Shown here: piece after piece, positions 1-6,232 of the stretch
Layout: each line of letters begins with the position of its first letter
How positions within the stretch are numbered: the stretch's first letter is position 1
Assembly: GCA_947565265.1 (NCBI GenBank)
Contig: CANOFK010000048.1
Span: 1-7,321, forward strand
Direction: 5' to 3'
DNA: 7,321 nt
DNA from: an uncultured Clostridia bacterium
GTDB taxonomy: Bacteria; Bacillota; Clostridia; Oscillospirales; Acutalibacteraceae
Translations under genes and position numbers: made by a program
Notes under the pieces: model-generated
Database searches by the model: none
What the model was told of the DNA's origin: nothing
Seen by the model: the letters and a program-made list of their open reading frames with translations, nothing else

Positions 1-465
1 CTTGTTGCGCTCGTTCGAGACATAGCCCCTTCCCTTATCCAAGGTAAGCTCCATAAAAAGCTTAGCCCCATCGCCCAGGGTGGCAATGTGAAGGTCAGGG
101 TTCAGCACTTCAACCTCGCTGTCCCCCTTAATAGACGCCGCGGTGACCTCGCAGGGCCCCTCCGCCGAGATCTCTACTGTTTTGGGCCCGTCGCAATAAA
201 GCCTTGCCACAATGCCTTTAATGTTCAGTATGATCTCGGTAACGTCCTCCTTTACCCCCGGGATAGTGGAAAATTCGTGCAGTACGCCGTCAATACGGAT
301 GGACTTGACAGCTACGCCCGGCAGACTGGAGAGCAGCACCCTTCGCAGGGAGTTGCCCAGGGTTGTGCCAAAGCCCCTTTCCAGTGGCTCTACCACAAAC
401 CGCCCATATGTGCCGTTTTCAAATGTTTCCGCAATTTCAATTTTGGGTCTTTCTATCTCAATCAT
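1..465 (-). CDS. rpoA: DNA-directed RNA polymerase subunit alpha, N-terminal part (cut by window edge)
   Basis: This gene encodes the alpha subunit of RNA polymerase, whose N-terminal domain dimerises and forms the platform on which beta and beta' assemble. The frame opens with ATG at 465 and stays open for 155 codons to position 1, so about half of a usual protein of roughly 315 residues is present. The protein starts [13 protein letters not shown] and carries the family hallmarks [20 protein letters not shown] (residues 26–45), [18 protein letters not shown] (58–75) and [10 protein letters not shown] (121–130), ending near the conserved KGRGYV segment. The C-terminal DNA- and activator-binding domain lies outside the window. 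An AGGAGG ribosome binding site sits 7 nt before the ATG. It is the last visible gene of the alpha part of the cluster and is separated from rpsD by an unusually long 181-nt gap. Confidence 0.97.
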   Translation of the reverse strand, partial: MIEIERPKIEIAETFENGTYGRFVVEPLERGFGTTLGNSLRRVLLSSLPGVAVKSIRIDGVLHEFSTIPGVKEDVTEIILNIKGIVARLYCDGPKTVEISAEGPCEVTAASIKGDSEVEVLNPDLHIATLGDGAKLFMELTLDKGRGYVSNERNK

Positions 466-646
466 CCGCGATCCTCCTCTACACAGGCAACGTAACGGCT
501 GCTCCTATTCTCTATAACCGGCTGATTTTGTCATGGTCATATGGCCTGGTTCCGGCAGGGCAAGGCGCCCGGCCCAGCCTGGCAGGTGGGAATAACCACA
601 CAGCAAGGTGGCCCACAGGGTGCCCACAGCCGGCAGCATCAGGCTC
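466..646 (-). other. Long rpsD–rpoA intergenic region
   Basis: This 181-nt gap is long for a cluster whose other gaps are mostly under 50 nt. Apart from the rpoA ribosome binding site I see no convincing gene in it. It is GC-rich and holds only short inverted repeats: GTGG/CCAC around a 6-nt loop, and GGGC/GCCC around a 5-nt loop. An 8-base direct repeat, GCCCACAG on the plus strand, occurs at 611–618 and 622–629. On the minus strand a poor promoter-like pair can be found (TTGCCC at 563–558, 16-nt spacer, TATGAC at 541–536), with each box matching consensus at 4 of 6 bases. No T-run follows any stem, so there is no sign of an intrinsic terminator. It may be a leader controlling rpoA translation or simply spacer. 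Confidence 0.55.
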
Positions 647-1273
647 TTACTTGGAGTACAACTCGACGATGAGGGTTTCATCCACTTCGAGATCGATCTC
701 CTCGCGGGTAGGCAGCGCCGAAATAGTAGCCTGTGCATTAGCCGCGTCCACATCCACCCACTTGGGCGTGGGCTTGGCGGAGTTGGCCTCGATCACGGCC
801 TTGAACTTATCGCTCTGGCGGCTCTTGTCCTTGATCGCCACGACCTCGCCGGGCTTGCAAAGATAAGAGGGGATATCCACCTTTTTGCCGTTTACGGTAA
901 AGTGCCCATGCACCACCAACTGCCGGGCCTCTGCCCGAGAGCTGGCCCAGCCGCAGCGGTACACCACGTTATCCAGCCTGCGCTCCAGCAAAATCAGCAG
1001 GTTGTCACCGGCCTTGCCGGGCATGGTGGTGGCCATCTCATAGTAGTGGTGGAACTGGCCCTCCAGCACGCCGTAGAACCGGCGGGTCATCTGCTTGGCC
1101 CGCAACTGCATACCATATTCGCTGGCCTTTTTACGGCCCTGGCCGTGCTGGCCGGGGGCATAGGCACGGCGGGAAATGGCGCACTTATCGGTGTAGCAGC
1201 GCTCGCCCTTCAAAAACAGCTTTTGGCCCTCGCGGCGGCACAGCTTGCAAACGGCCTCTGTATATCTTGCCAT
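647..1273 (-). CDS. rpsD: 30S ribosomal protein S4, zinc-binding form
   Basis: S4 is a primary 16S rRNA-binding protein that nucleates assembly of the small subunit body; in several bacteria it also represses translation of its own operon. The 208-residue product has the usual length and begins [16 protein letters not shown]. Cys9, Cys12, Cys26 and Cys31 form a CxxC…C…C zinc site, marking the zinc-binding version of S4. The S4 RNA-binding domain follows at about residues 97–160 ([20 protein letters not shown], then [17 protein letters not shown]), and the C-terminus ends IVELYSK. The ATG at 1273 has AGGAGGT 10 nt upstream. It lies 28 nt after rpsK. A position inside the alpha operon is as in E. 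coli and many Clostridia, not as in B. subtilis. Confidence 0.98.
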   Translation of the reverse strand: MARYTEAVCKLCRREGQKLFLKGERCYTDKCAISRRAYAPGQHGQGRKKASEYGMQLRAKQMTRRFYGVLEGQFHHYYEMATTMPGKAGDNLLILLERRLDNVVYRCGWASSRAEARQLVVHGHFTVNGKKVDIPSYLCKPGEVVAIKDKSRQSDKFKAVIEANSAKPTPKWVDVDAANAQATISALPTREEIDLEVDETLIVELYSK

Positions 1274-1301
1274 ATTATCAGTAACCTCCTGTTATGGGTT
1301 T

Positions 1302-1700
1302 TTACACGCGCCGTCTTTTGGGCGGGCGGCAGCCGTTGTGGGGGATGGGGGTCACGTCTTTGATCATGCTCACGTCCAACCCGGCGGCCTGCAGGGCACG
1401 GATAGCGGCCTCACGGCCGGCGCCAGGCCCCTTAACAAATACCTCTACCGACTTCATCCCATGCTCCATGGCAATCTTCGCGGCGGTTTCCGCGGCAGTC
1501 TGGGCAGCAAAAGGGGTGGATTTACGGGAACCACGGAACCCCAGCTCGCCGGAGCTGGCCCATGAAATGGCATTGCCCTGGGTATCGGTAATGGTAACGA
1601 TGGTGTTGTTGAACGTAGACTGGATATGGGCAGCCCCGCGCTCAATATTCTTCCGTTCGCGGCGGCGGCGTACAGTACCTTTGGTAGTCTTTTGTGCCAT
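1302..1700 (-). CDS. rpsK: 30S ribosomal protein S11
   Basis: S11 sits on the platform of the small subunit, where it contacts 16S rRNA near the mRNA exit region and pairs with S18 and S6. The product is 132 residues, slightly longer than the usual 127–131. It has a basic N-terminus ([14 protein letters not shown]), the conserved block [20 protein letters not shown] (residues 24–43), [20 protein letters not shown] (48–67), the signature region around [17 protein letters not shown] and the basic tail [13 protein letters not shown]. The ATG at 1700 is preceded by a GGAGG ribosome binding site 10 nt upstream. This site directly abuts the TAA stop of rpsM, which favours coupled translation of the two genes. 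The gap to rpsM is 15 nt. Confidence 0.98.
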   Translation of the reverse strand: MAQKTTKGTVRRRRERKNIERGAAHIQSTFNNTIVTITDTQGNAISWASSGELGFRGSRKSTPFAAQTAAETAAKIAMEHGMKSVEVFVKGPGAGREAAIRALQAAGLDVSMIKDVTPIPHNGCRPPKRRRV

Positions 1701-1715
1701 TTGGGTGATCCCTCC

Positions 1716-2084
1716 TTACTTCTTCTTGTTGGCCATGGTCTTGCGGGGGCCTTTGCGGGTGCGGGCGTTGGTTTTGGTGCGCTGCCCCCGCACGGGCAGG
1801 CCCTTGCGGTGGCGCACGCCACGGTAGCAGCCAATCTCCACCAAGCGCTTGATGTCAAAGGCCACGTCCCGGCGCAGGTCGCCCTCCACATGGCAGTTCT
1901 TGTCAATATAATCGCGCAGTTTGGACGCGTCGTCCTCAGAGAGGTCCCGCACGCGGATGTCGGGGTCAACCCCGGTGGCGGCGCAGATATTGGTAGCGGT
2001 CTTGCGGCCGATGCCGTAAATATAGGTTAGCGCTATCTCAATGCGCTTATCTCTGGGCAGGTCAATACCGAAAATAGGAGCCAT
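1716..2084 (-). CDS. rpsM: 30S ribosomal protein S13
   Basis: S13 is located in the head of the small subunit, contacts the P-site tRNA through its C-terminal tail and forms bridges with the large subunit. The product is 122 residues, the usual size. It shows [20 protein letters not shown] at residues 7–26, the helix-two-turn-helix region, [20 protein letters not shown] (about 86–105) and a lysine-rich tail ending TMANKKK. The N-terminus MAPIFG replaces the commoner MARIAG, a minor variation. The ATG at 2084 has only a modest ribosome binding site (AAAGGA, about 13 nt upstream), weaker than those of its neighbours. It lies 42 nt after rpmJ and is the first large gene of the alpha part. Confidence 0.98.
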   Translation of the reverse strand: MAPIFGIDLPRDKRIEIALTYIYGIGRKTATNICAATGVDPDIRVRDLSEDDASKLRDYIDKNCHVEGDLRRDVAFDIKRLVEIGCYRGVRHRKGLPVRGQRTKTNARTRKGPRKTMANKKK

Positions 2085-2126
2085 ATTATATGACCATTCC
2101 TTTCTTCAGTTTTGCGCGCAGCGGCC

Positions 2127-2240
2127 TTAGCCCTGCCGCTGTTTATGCTTGGGGTTGTCGCAAATGACCATGACCTTCCCCTTACGCTTGATGATCTTAC
2201 ATTTCTCACACATCTTCTTGACGGAAGGGCGTACCTTCAT
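2127..2240 (-). CDS. rpmJ: 50S ribosomal protein L36, zinc-ribbon form
   Basis: L36 is the smallest large-subunit protein; it binds 23S rRNA near the base of the L7/L12 stalk. The 37-residue product begins [20 protein letters not shown] and ends [10 protein letters not shown], the full usual length. Cys11, Cys14, Cys27 and His32 form the zinc ribbon, so this is the zinc-dependent paralogue rather than the zinc-free form some bacteria use under zinc starvation. The ATG at 2240 is preceded by GGAAAG about 10 nt upstream, a weak ribosome binding site. Upstream lies a 219-nt gap rich in inverted repeats, which separates it from infA; downstream, rpsM follows after 42 nt. Confidence 0.97.
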   Translation of the reverse strand: MKVRPSVKKMCEKCKIIKRKGKVMVICDNPKHKQRQG

Positions 2241-2272
2241 ACTTCAATCACTTTCCTTTCTCACTGGGGGCG

Positions 2273-2292
2273 GGGGGCTTTTCCTTGCCCCC
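2273..2292 (-). repeat. Inverted repeat upstream of rpmJ
   Basis: On the minus strand GGGGGC and GCCCCC form a 6-bp all-GC stem around an 8-nt A/G-rich loop. It ends 32 nt before the rpmJ ATG. A second short repeat, CCGGC/GCCGG (2301–2291), overlaps its upstream arm and could pair as an alternative. No T-run follows. It may affect access to the weak rpmJ ribosome binding site. Confidence 0.55.
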
Positions 2293-2340
2293 GGCAGCCG
2301 GTTTCATTCTGGAAGGTTGTAAGAACTTTTACATGGAAGA

Positions 2341-2354
2341 GGGCGCCGGCGCCC
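2341..2354. repeat. Perfect 14-bp GC palindrome
   Basis: GGGCGCCGGCGCCC reads the same on both strands. It lies one base from the 2356–2372 hairpin, in the infA–rpmJ gap. In RNA it could form a GC stem of about 5 bp with a 4-nt loop. It may be part of a leader structure or chance in GC-rich DNA. Confidence 0.55.
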
Positions 2355-2355
2355 A

Positions 2356-2372
2356 GCCTTTTGTGAAAAGGC
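2356..2372 (-). repeat. 7-bp stem with 3-nt loop (GCCTTTT/AAAAGGC)
   Basis: On the minus strand GCCTTTT-CAC-AAAAGGC is a perfect 7-bp inverted repeat, with a possible extra G·U pair outside. It is followed by GGGCGCC and not by a T-run, so it is not a standard intrinsic terminator. It is the cleanest single stem in the infA–rpmJ gap. Confidence 0.6.
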
Positions 2373-2459
2373 CCCGCCGGGAACCTTTCCGCCTGGCCGC
2401 CTTCCCCCTGCCGGTCCAGCTTACCGCTGCCCCCGAAGGGATAAAAGCTTACTAGGGTT

Positions 2460-2678
2460 TTATTTCGAGCGCCAGGTGATGCGCCCCTTGGTCAGGTCAT
2501 AGGGGGACATCTCCATGGTGACCTTGTCACCGGGCAGGATGCGGATAAAATTCATGCGCAACTTGCCCGAGATATGGGCCAACACCGTGTGCCCGTTTTG
2601 CAACTCGACCTGAAACGTCGCGTTGGGCAGGGCCTCTTTTACTACGCCCTGCACCTCAATTACGTCCTGCTTTGACAT
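2460..2678 (-). CDS. infA: Translation initiation factor IF-1
   Basis: IF-1 is a small OB-fold protein that binds the A site of the 30S subunit during initiation and works with IF-2 and IF-3. The 72-residue product has the usual length: [20 protein letters not shown] at the start, [20 protein letters not shown] in the middle of the OB fold, [20 protein letters not shown] towards the end, and the terminal ITWRSK. The ATG at 2678 has GGAGGT 6 nt upstream. Two bases of that site lie in the arm of a 13-nt inverted repeat. It follows the KOW-domain gene by 48 nt and precedes the long structured gap before rpmJ. Confidence 0.98.
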   Translation of the reverse strand: MSKQDVIEVQGVVKEALPNATFQVELQNGHTVLAHISGKLRMNFIRILPGDKVTMEMSPYDLTKGRITWRSK

Positions 2679-2688
2679 AGATTGACCT

Positions 2689-2701
2689 CCGTATCATACG
2701 G
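2689..2701 (-). promoter_or_regulatory. Inverted repeat overlapping the infA ribosome binding site
   Basis: CCGTATGATACGG is a perfect inverted repeat with 6-base arms around one base, realistically a 5-bp stem with a 3-nt loop in RNA. Its downstream arm includes the first two bases of GGAGGT, the infA Shine–Dalgarno sequence at 2690–2685. Partial masking of the site is possible but the stem is short. Confidence 0.45.
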
Positions 2702-2726
2702 CGGCGGTGTTTGTAACCCAACCCGC

Positions 2727-2978
2727 CTATGCCTTTCTTTCCCCCGGGAATGCACCCAGGGCTGCCCGTAGCGTTCGATTGGTGGCAAGGGCCTCTTCTG
2801 GCAGCACAGTGGCCGTAGGGGCTAAGTGGAGCAGCTTTTTGCGCTTAGGCCGCTCCAGGGGCCGTTGCTTGCCGTCGCACACCAGCGCCCAGGGGGGCGC
2901 AAGATCCACTATGGCCAAAAAACGCCCCTTGTCCCTGCCCGCCTTGCTTTTTACAACCTGGCCGCGCGTTAGCTCCAT
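2727..2978 (-). CDS. Small KOW-domain RNA-binding protein (L14e-like)
   Basis: The 83-residue, strongly basic product begins MELTRGQVVKSKAGRDKGRF, which matches a KOW motif: a short beta segment with a turn (GQVV…GRDKGRFLAIV) found in ribosomal proteins such as L14e and L24 and in NusG. A basic stretch, RPLERPKRKKLL, follows at about residues 39–50. The tail after residue 52 is rich in Ala and Leu and is not recognisable. Small KOW proteins between map and infA are common in Bacillota and are annotated as L14e-like or KOW-domain RNA-binding proteins. Their role is poorly defined, and ribosome or rRNA binding is inference. The ATG at 2978 has AGGAGG 5 nt upstream, and this site overlaps the TAG stop of map, indicating coupled translation. 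Confidence 0.88.
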   Translation of the reverse strand: MELTRGQVVKSKAGRDKGRFLAIVDLAPPWALVCDGKQRPLERPKRKKLLHLAPTATVLPEEALATNRTLRAALGAFPGERKA

Positions 2979-2987
2979 GCCGGCCTC

Positions 2988-3740
2988 CTATTCGGGCAAG
3001 GTCAAAATGACCGGCCCGTTTGGGGTGATGGCTACCGTGTGCTCAAAGTGGGCCGAAAGGCTGCCGTCTTTGGTCACAACCGTCCAGCCGTCCGGTTTCA
3101 CTTCAATCTCCCTGTGGCCCAGGTTGATCATCGGCTCTATGGCAATGACCATGCCTGCCGCCAACCGGGCGCCCCTGCCGGGCTTGCCGTAATTGGGGAC
3201 GCTTGGGTCTTCATGCATCTTCGCACCTACTCCGTGGCCGCAAAATTCCCGTACCACCGAGTAACTGCGAGTTTCGACATACTCCTGCACCGCATGGCCT
3301 ATGTCGCCCACCCGGTTGCCCGGCCGGGCCTGCTCAATGCCTTTCCATAGGGCCTGCTCGGTGGCGTCCAGTAAAGCCTGCGCCGAAGGGGCTATCTCCC
3401 CACAGGGGAAGGTCCAGGCATTGTCCCCGTGAAAGCCGCCTATGCAGGCCCCCACATCAATGCTGACAATATCGCCCCTTTTTAAAATAACGCCCTTTTG
3501 GGGTATGCCGTGGATGACCACATCATTTACCGAAATACAGGTGCTTGCGGGGTATCCCTCATAACCCAGGAAACTGGGCACGGCACCTTCGCTCTCCATA
3601 TAATGCCGCACTTCTTTGTCGATCTCCCAGGTAGATACGCCGGGCTCAACCATACTGCCGGCCAGGCGCAGCGCCTTTTGAGAAATAACCCCTGCCTTCC
3701 GCATGGCGGAAAGCTCCCGGCTGGTTTTCAGCACGATCAT
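2988..3740 (-). CDS. map: Methionine aminopeptidase, type I
   Basis: This enzyme removes the initiator methionine from nascent proteins after deformylation and uses a two-metal site. The 250-residue product is of the short type Ia form, without an N-terminal SH3-binding extension. The metal ligands line up with the E. coli enzyme at a constant offset of two: Asp95 (in SIDVGA), Asp106 (in GFHGDNAW), His169 (in CGHGVG), Glu202 (in IEPM) and Glu233 (in HFEHT). The catalytic His77 (in NDVVIHG) is also present. The segment HGDNAWTF differs from the commoner HGDAARTF, but the metal ligand is kept. The ATG at 3740 overlaps the adk stop as ATGA, with GGAGG 7 nt upstream inside adk, so translation is probably coupled to adk. 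Confidence 0.98.
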   Translation of the reverse strand: MIVLKTSRELSAMRKAGVISQKALRLAGSMVEPGVSTWEIDKEVRHYMESEGAVPSFLGYEGYPASTCISVNDVVIHGIPQKGVILKRGDIVSIDVGACIGGFHGDNAWTFPCGEIAPSAQALLDATEQALWKGIEQARPGNRVGDIGHAVQEYVETRSYSVVREFCGHGVGAKMHEDPSVPNYGKPGRGARLAAGMVIAIEPMINLGHREIEVKPDGWTVVTKDGSLSAHFEHTVAITPNGPVILTLPE

Positions 3741-4375
3741 GCCAAATCCTCCAGCGCCTCCAGCACCATACGGGTGGTGTCCTCCACCTTATCCTGGCCG
3801 TGCACAACCCGCAGCTTGCCCTGCTTGCTGTAGTATTCCTTCAGCGGCTCGGTTTGGGTGTGGTACACCGCCAGCCGCTCCTTTACGGTATCCGGGTGGT
3901 CGTCCTTGCGCTGAATGAGGGTGCCGCCGCAAGCGTTGCAAATACCCTCTGCCTTGGGCTGCTTATACAGCACATGGTAAGAGGAGCCGCACTTTTCGCA
4001 GACACGGCGTCCGGACATCCGGGTTACGATATCCTCGTCGGCCACTTCAATATCCAGCACAACGTCAATACCGGCGCCCATCTGGTCCAGAGCCTCGGCC
4101 TGGGGGATGGTCCTGGGGAAACCGTCCAGGATGAACCCGTTCTGGCAGTCCTCCTGTACAATGCGGTCTTTAATGATGCCGATGAGGATCTCGTCGGGCA
4201 CCAGTTGGCCGCTTTCCATATAAGCCTTTGCCTTTAGGCCCATCTCCGTGCCGTTCTTCAGCGCCTCGCGCAGAATGTTCCCCGTTGAGATGGTGGGGAT
4301 CTTTTTGTTCTCGCAGATTACTTCCGCCTGGGTGCCCTTGCCGGCGCCCGGCGCGCCTAACAGAATCAGTTTCAT
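3737..4375 (-). CDS. adk: Adenylate kinase, zinc-binding lid form
   Basis: Adenylate kinase interconverts ATP plus AMP with two ADP in the cytoplasm. The 212-residue product is the long bacterial form. The P-loop GAPGAGKGT is at residues 7–15, the AMP-binding region [10 protein letters not shown] at 31–40, and [10 protein letters not shown] at 80–89. The lid carries CEKC (Cys126, Cys129) and CNAC (Cys146, Cys149), a four-cysteine zinc site typical of Gram-positive Adk, instead of the hydrogen-bond network of E. coli Adk. [13 protein letters not shown] follows the lid, with DDHPDT as the family signature. The ATG at 4375 has a purine-rich AGAGAGGA upstream at a rather long spacing of 12 nt. 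Its TGA stop overlaps the map start by 4 nt. Confidence 0.98.
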   Translation of the reverse strand: MKLILLGAPGAGKGTQAEVICENKKIPTISTGNILREALKNGTEMGLKAKAYMESGQLVPDEILIGIIKDRIVQEDCQNGFILDGFPRTIPQAEALDQMGAGIDVVLDIEVADEDIVTRMSGRRVCEKCGSSYHVLYKQPKAEGICNACGGTLIQRKDDHPDTVKERLAVYHTQTEPLKEYYSKQGKLRVVHGQDKVEDTTRMVLEALEDLA

Positions 4376-4417
4376 ACCGTCATCTCATCCTCTCTTCTAT
4401 AATGGCGGGGGCTGCCG

Positions 4418-4433
4418 GCGGGGGGATCCCCGC
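4418..4433. repeat. Short inverted repeat in the secY–adk gap
   Basis: GCGGGG and CCCCGC arms of 6 bp surround a 4-nt centre in the 77-nt gap between secY and adk. On the transcribed (minus) strand it is followed by CGGCAGCCCCCGCC, not by a T-run, so it does not qualify as an intrinsic terminator. The rest of the gap contains only the adk ribosome binding site, and no good promoter is visible. It may be a processing or stabilising stem, or chance in GC-rich DNA. Confidence 0.45.
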
Positions 4434-4452
4434 TCAGCCTCGCCTGTTACCA

Positions 4453-5766
4453 TTAGTCCAAAAAGCCCTTGTAGTGGCGCATCATCATCTGGGACTCCAA
4501 CTGCTTGACCGTTTCCAGGGCAACGCCTACGATAATGATGATCGAGGTGCCGCCAATGGAGAGCCCGTACATCCCCGTAACATTGGTGAAAATAATGGGG
4601 ATAAGGGCCACAAAGGCCAGGAACAGGGCGCCAATCAGTGTGACTTTGGAAAGGATTTTGGCAATGAACTCCGCCGTGGGTTTGCCCGGGCGCAGGCCAG
4701 GGATCGTGCCGTTGCTCTGGCGGAGGTTATTGGCCATTTCCAGCGGGTTATACTGGACAGACATATAGAAGTAAGCAAACATGATGATCAGCAGGAAATA
4801 TAGGATGGTGTACAGCCAGCCTGTGTTGGAGAAAGCATCCATAAACGCTTTGCCAAAGCCCTCGGTGGGGTCCCAGAACACCTTGATGAACTGGGGGATG
4901 CTCAAAATGGCGCTGGCAAAGATGACCGGCATAACGCCGCTCATGGCCACCTTCACGGGCATATAGGTGCTCTGCCCGCCGTACATTTTGCGGCCCACCA
5001 CTTTTTTCGCATACTGTACCGGGATACGCCGCTCGGCCTCGTTCATAAAAACGATGACCCAAATGACCACCAGGAACAGCGCGATGAACAGCGGGGCCAG
5101 CACCAGGTACTGCCCGCTGGTAGAGGGGCTGGTAAGCCCCAACTGGAAATACTGCCACACGCCCCCAAAGGTAACGGGCAGCCGGGCCACAATGCCCGCG
5201 AACAGGATCATGGAAATACCGTTGCCGATACCCTTTTCGTTGATCTGCTCGCCCATCCACATGATCAGGGCCGTGCCGGCGGTAAAGGTCAGCACAATCA
5301 CAATGCCCACAAAAACCCCGGCAAACCCGTCGGTTATCTTCACGATACCCGCGTTAGACCGCAGGTAGAAGTAGTAAGCAATGCCCTGTATAAGCCCCAA
5401 AGCTACCGTAACATAACGGGTAATGGTGGCAATCTTCTTGCGGCCGCTCTCCCCTTCTTTGGAGAGGCGCTCCAGCGCCGGTATGGCAATTGTCAACAAC
5501 TGCATGATGATCGAGCTGTTGATATAGGGCGTAATGCCCATAGCAAACAGGGATGCGTACGAAAAAGCGCCGCCGGTCAGCATATTGATATACCCCAGCG
5601 CCGTATTTTCGCCCGCTGCGGCCATCAGGTTAGAGAGGGCCGAGGCGTCCAGGAAAGGCACCGGGATCACCGAGCCAAACCGGAACACCACAATAATCAG
5701 CAGGGTGTACAGCATCTTTTTGCGCAGGTCCGGGATGCGCCAGGCGTTCTTGATCGTGTTCAGCAC
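4453..5766 (-). CDS. secY: Preprotein translocase subunit SecY
   Basis: SecY is the membrane channel of the Sec translocon, working with SecE, SecG and SecA for export and membrane insertion. The 437-residue product has the usual length and about ten hydrophobic helices, roughly at 18–38, 68–92, 115–135, 148–170, 180–197, 218–240, 268–292, 315–338, 371–394 and 402–420. Hallmarks are the N-terminal AWRIPDLRKKMLYTLLI, the cytoplasmic loop EAERRIPVQYAKK (residues 243–255), the SecA/ribosome-binding loop with GTIPGLRPGKPTAEFI (353–368) and the C-terminus ESQMMMRHYKGFLD. The start is GTG at 5766, supported by GAGGTG 7 nt upstream and by alignment of the conserved N-terminus. Only one base separates it from the rplO stop, so translation is probably coupled. 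Confidence 0.98.
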   Translation of the reverse strand: MLNTIKNAWRIPDLRKKMLYTLLIIVVFRFGSVIPVPFLDASALSNLMAAAGENTALGYINMLTGGAFSYASLFAMGITPYINSSIIMQLLTIAIPALERLSKEGESGRKKIATITRYVTVALGLIQGIAYYFYLRSNAGIVKITDGFAGVFVGIVIVLTFTAGTALIMWMGEQINEKGIGNGISMILFAGIVARLPVTFGGVWQYFQLGLTSPSTSGQYLVLAPLFIALFLVVIWVIVFMNEAERRIPVQYAKKVVGRKMYGGQSTYMPVKVAMSGVMPVIFASAILSIPQFIKVFWDPTEGFGKAFMDAFSNTGWLYTILYFLLIIMFAYFYMSVQYNPLEMANNLRQSNGTIPGLRPGKPTAEFIAKILSKVTLIGALFLAFVALIPIIFTNVTGMYGLSIGGTSIIIIVGVALETVKQLESQMMMRHYKGFLD

Positions 5767-5767
5767 G

Positions 5768-6208
5768 TCAGACCACCTCGGCTTTCCCGCCTGCGGCCTC
5801 TATTTTGGCTTTAGCCGCTTCGGAAAAAGCGTCTGCCTTAACCGTCAGTTTCTTGGTCAGTTCGCCGCCGGAAAGGATCTTCAGGGCGTCGCCGCTCTTC
5901 TTCAGCACACCGGCGTCCAACAGCGCCTGCACGGTTACCTCGGCGCCATCCTCAAAACGGTTCAAGCTGCCTACATTGACGGAAACGACCTCTTTGGCGA
6001 AGATATTGTTAAAGCCCCTCTTGGGAATACGCCGCTGCAAAGGCATCTGGCCGCCTTCAAAGCCGGGACGCATCCCGTGGCCCGCCCTGGCTTTCTGGCC
6101 CTTATGGCCCTTGCCCGCGGTCTTGCCATTGCCAGAGCCATGGCCCCGGCCGATGCGCTTGGCCTCCTGGGTAGCGCCGGGCACAGCCCTAAGCTGGTTG
6201 AGTTTCAT
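5768..6208 (-). CDS. rplO: 50S ribosomal protein L15
   Basis: L15 is a late-assembly protein of the large subunit with a long basic N-terminal extension threaded through 23S rRNA. The product is 146 residues, the usual length. It begins [14 protein letters not shown], followed by the glycine- and lysine-rich block [20 protein letters not shown] (residues 18–37), [19 protein letters not shown] (50–68) and a globular C-terminal half ending [10 protein letters not shown] chose the ATG at 6208 because AGGAGGTG (6223–6216) lies 7 nt upstream and family members start MKL. The in-frame GTG at 6214, two codons earlier, would sit only 1 nt from that site. The stop lies one base before the secY start. 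Confidence 0.97.
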   Translation of the reverse strand: MKLNQLRAVPGATQEAKRIGRGHGSGNGKTAGKGHKGQKARAGHGMRPGFEGGQMPLQRRIPKRGFNNIFAKEVVSVNVGSLNRFEDGAEVTVQALLDAGVLKKSGDALKILSGGELTKKLTVKADAFSEAAKAKIEAAGGKAEVV

Positions 6209-6215
6209 CTTCACG

Positions 6216-6223
6216 CACCTCCT
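6216..6223 (-). promoter_or_regulatory. Ribosome binding site that decides the rplO start
   Basis: AGGAGGTG on the minus strand is an almost perfect match to the anti-Shine–Dalgarno sequence. It lies 7 nt from the ATG at 6208 and only 1 nt from the GTG at 6214, so it favours the ATG. Confidence 0.85.
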
Positions 6224-6232
6224 CTTCTTTGG

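Larger units (their letters stand above)
2241..2459 (-). other. Long structured infA–rpmJ intergenic region
   Basis: This is the longest gap in the window at 219 nt and holds no convincing gene. It contains several GC-rich inverted repeats in a row: a CCC-TTCG-GGG mini-hairpin (2440–2431), GCCTTTT/AAAAGGC around a 3-nt loop (2372–2356), a perfect 14-bp palindrome (2354–2341) and GGGGGC/GCCCCC around an 8-nt loop (2292–2273). None is followed by a T-run, so they do not look like intrinsic terminators. No good sigma-70 type promoter is visible. It may be the untranslated leader of the rpmJ-rpsM-rpsK-rpsD-rpoA segment, a site for autoregulatory protein binding, or a processing region. The function is inferred from position only. 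Confidence 0.6.

Noticed and set aside
536..563. Promoter-like pair TTGCCC / TATGAC with a 16-nt spacer on the minus strand before rpoA
   Set aside because: Each box matches consensus at only 4 of 6 positions, which is expected by chance in a gap of this size; kept only as a remark in the gap entry.
505..753. An 82-codon minus-strand frame covering the end of rpsD and part of the rpsD–rpoA gap
   Set aside because: It starts inside rpsD in another frame, has no convincing ribosome binding site, and its Arg/Ser/Pro-rich product resembles no family I recognise.
608..1363. A 251-codon open frame on the plus strand, antisense to rpsD
   Set aside because: It covers a well-identified S4 gene on the other strand, with no good ribosome binding site or recognisable protein features of its own.
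2248..2307. A 19-codon minus-strand frame (MKPAAGGKEKPPAPSEKGK) ending 7 nt before the rpmJ start; possible leader peptide
   Set aside because: There is no Shine–Dalgarno sequence before its ATG (the upstream bases are pyrimidine-rich), and its GC-rich codons follow from the inverted repeat it spans. It would be worth reviving only if conserved in relatives.
2356..2372. Reading the GCCTTTT/AAAAGGC stem as an intrinsic terminator after infA
   Set aside because: The stem is followed on the transcribed strand by GC-rich sequence with no run of T, and genes of the same cluster continue downstream.
4398..4403. TATAAT on the plus strand in the secY–adk gap
   Set aside because: It faces away from all genes in the window, has no suitable -35 box, and would drive only antisense transcription into secY.
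4748..5260. A 170-codon minus-strand frame inside secY
   Set aside because: It is out of frame with secY, whose protein is fully conserved across this stretch; the frame is a composition shadow.
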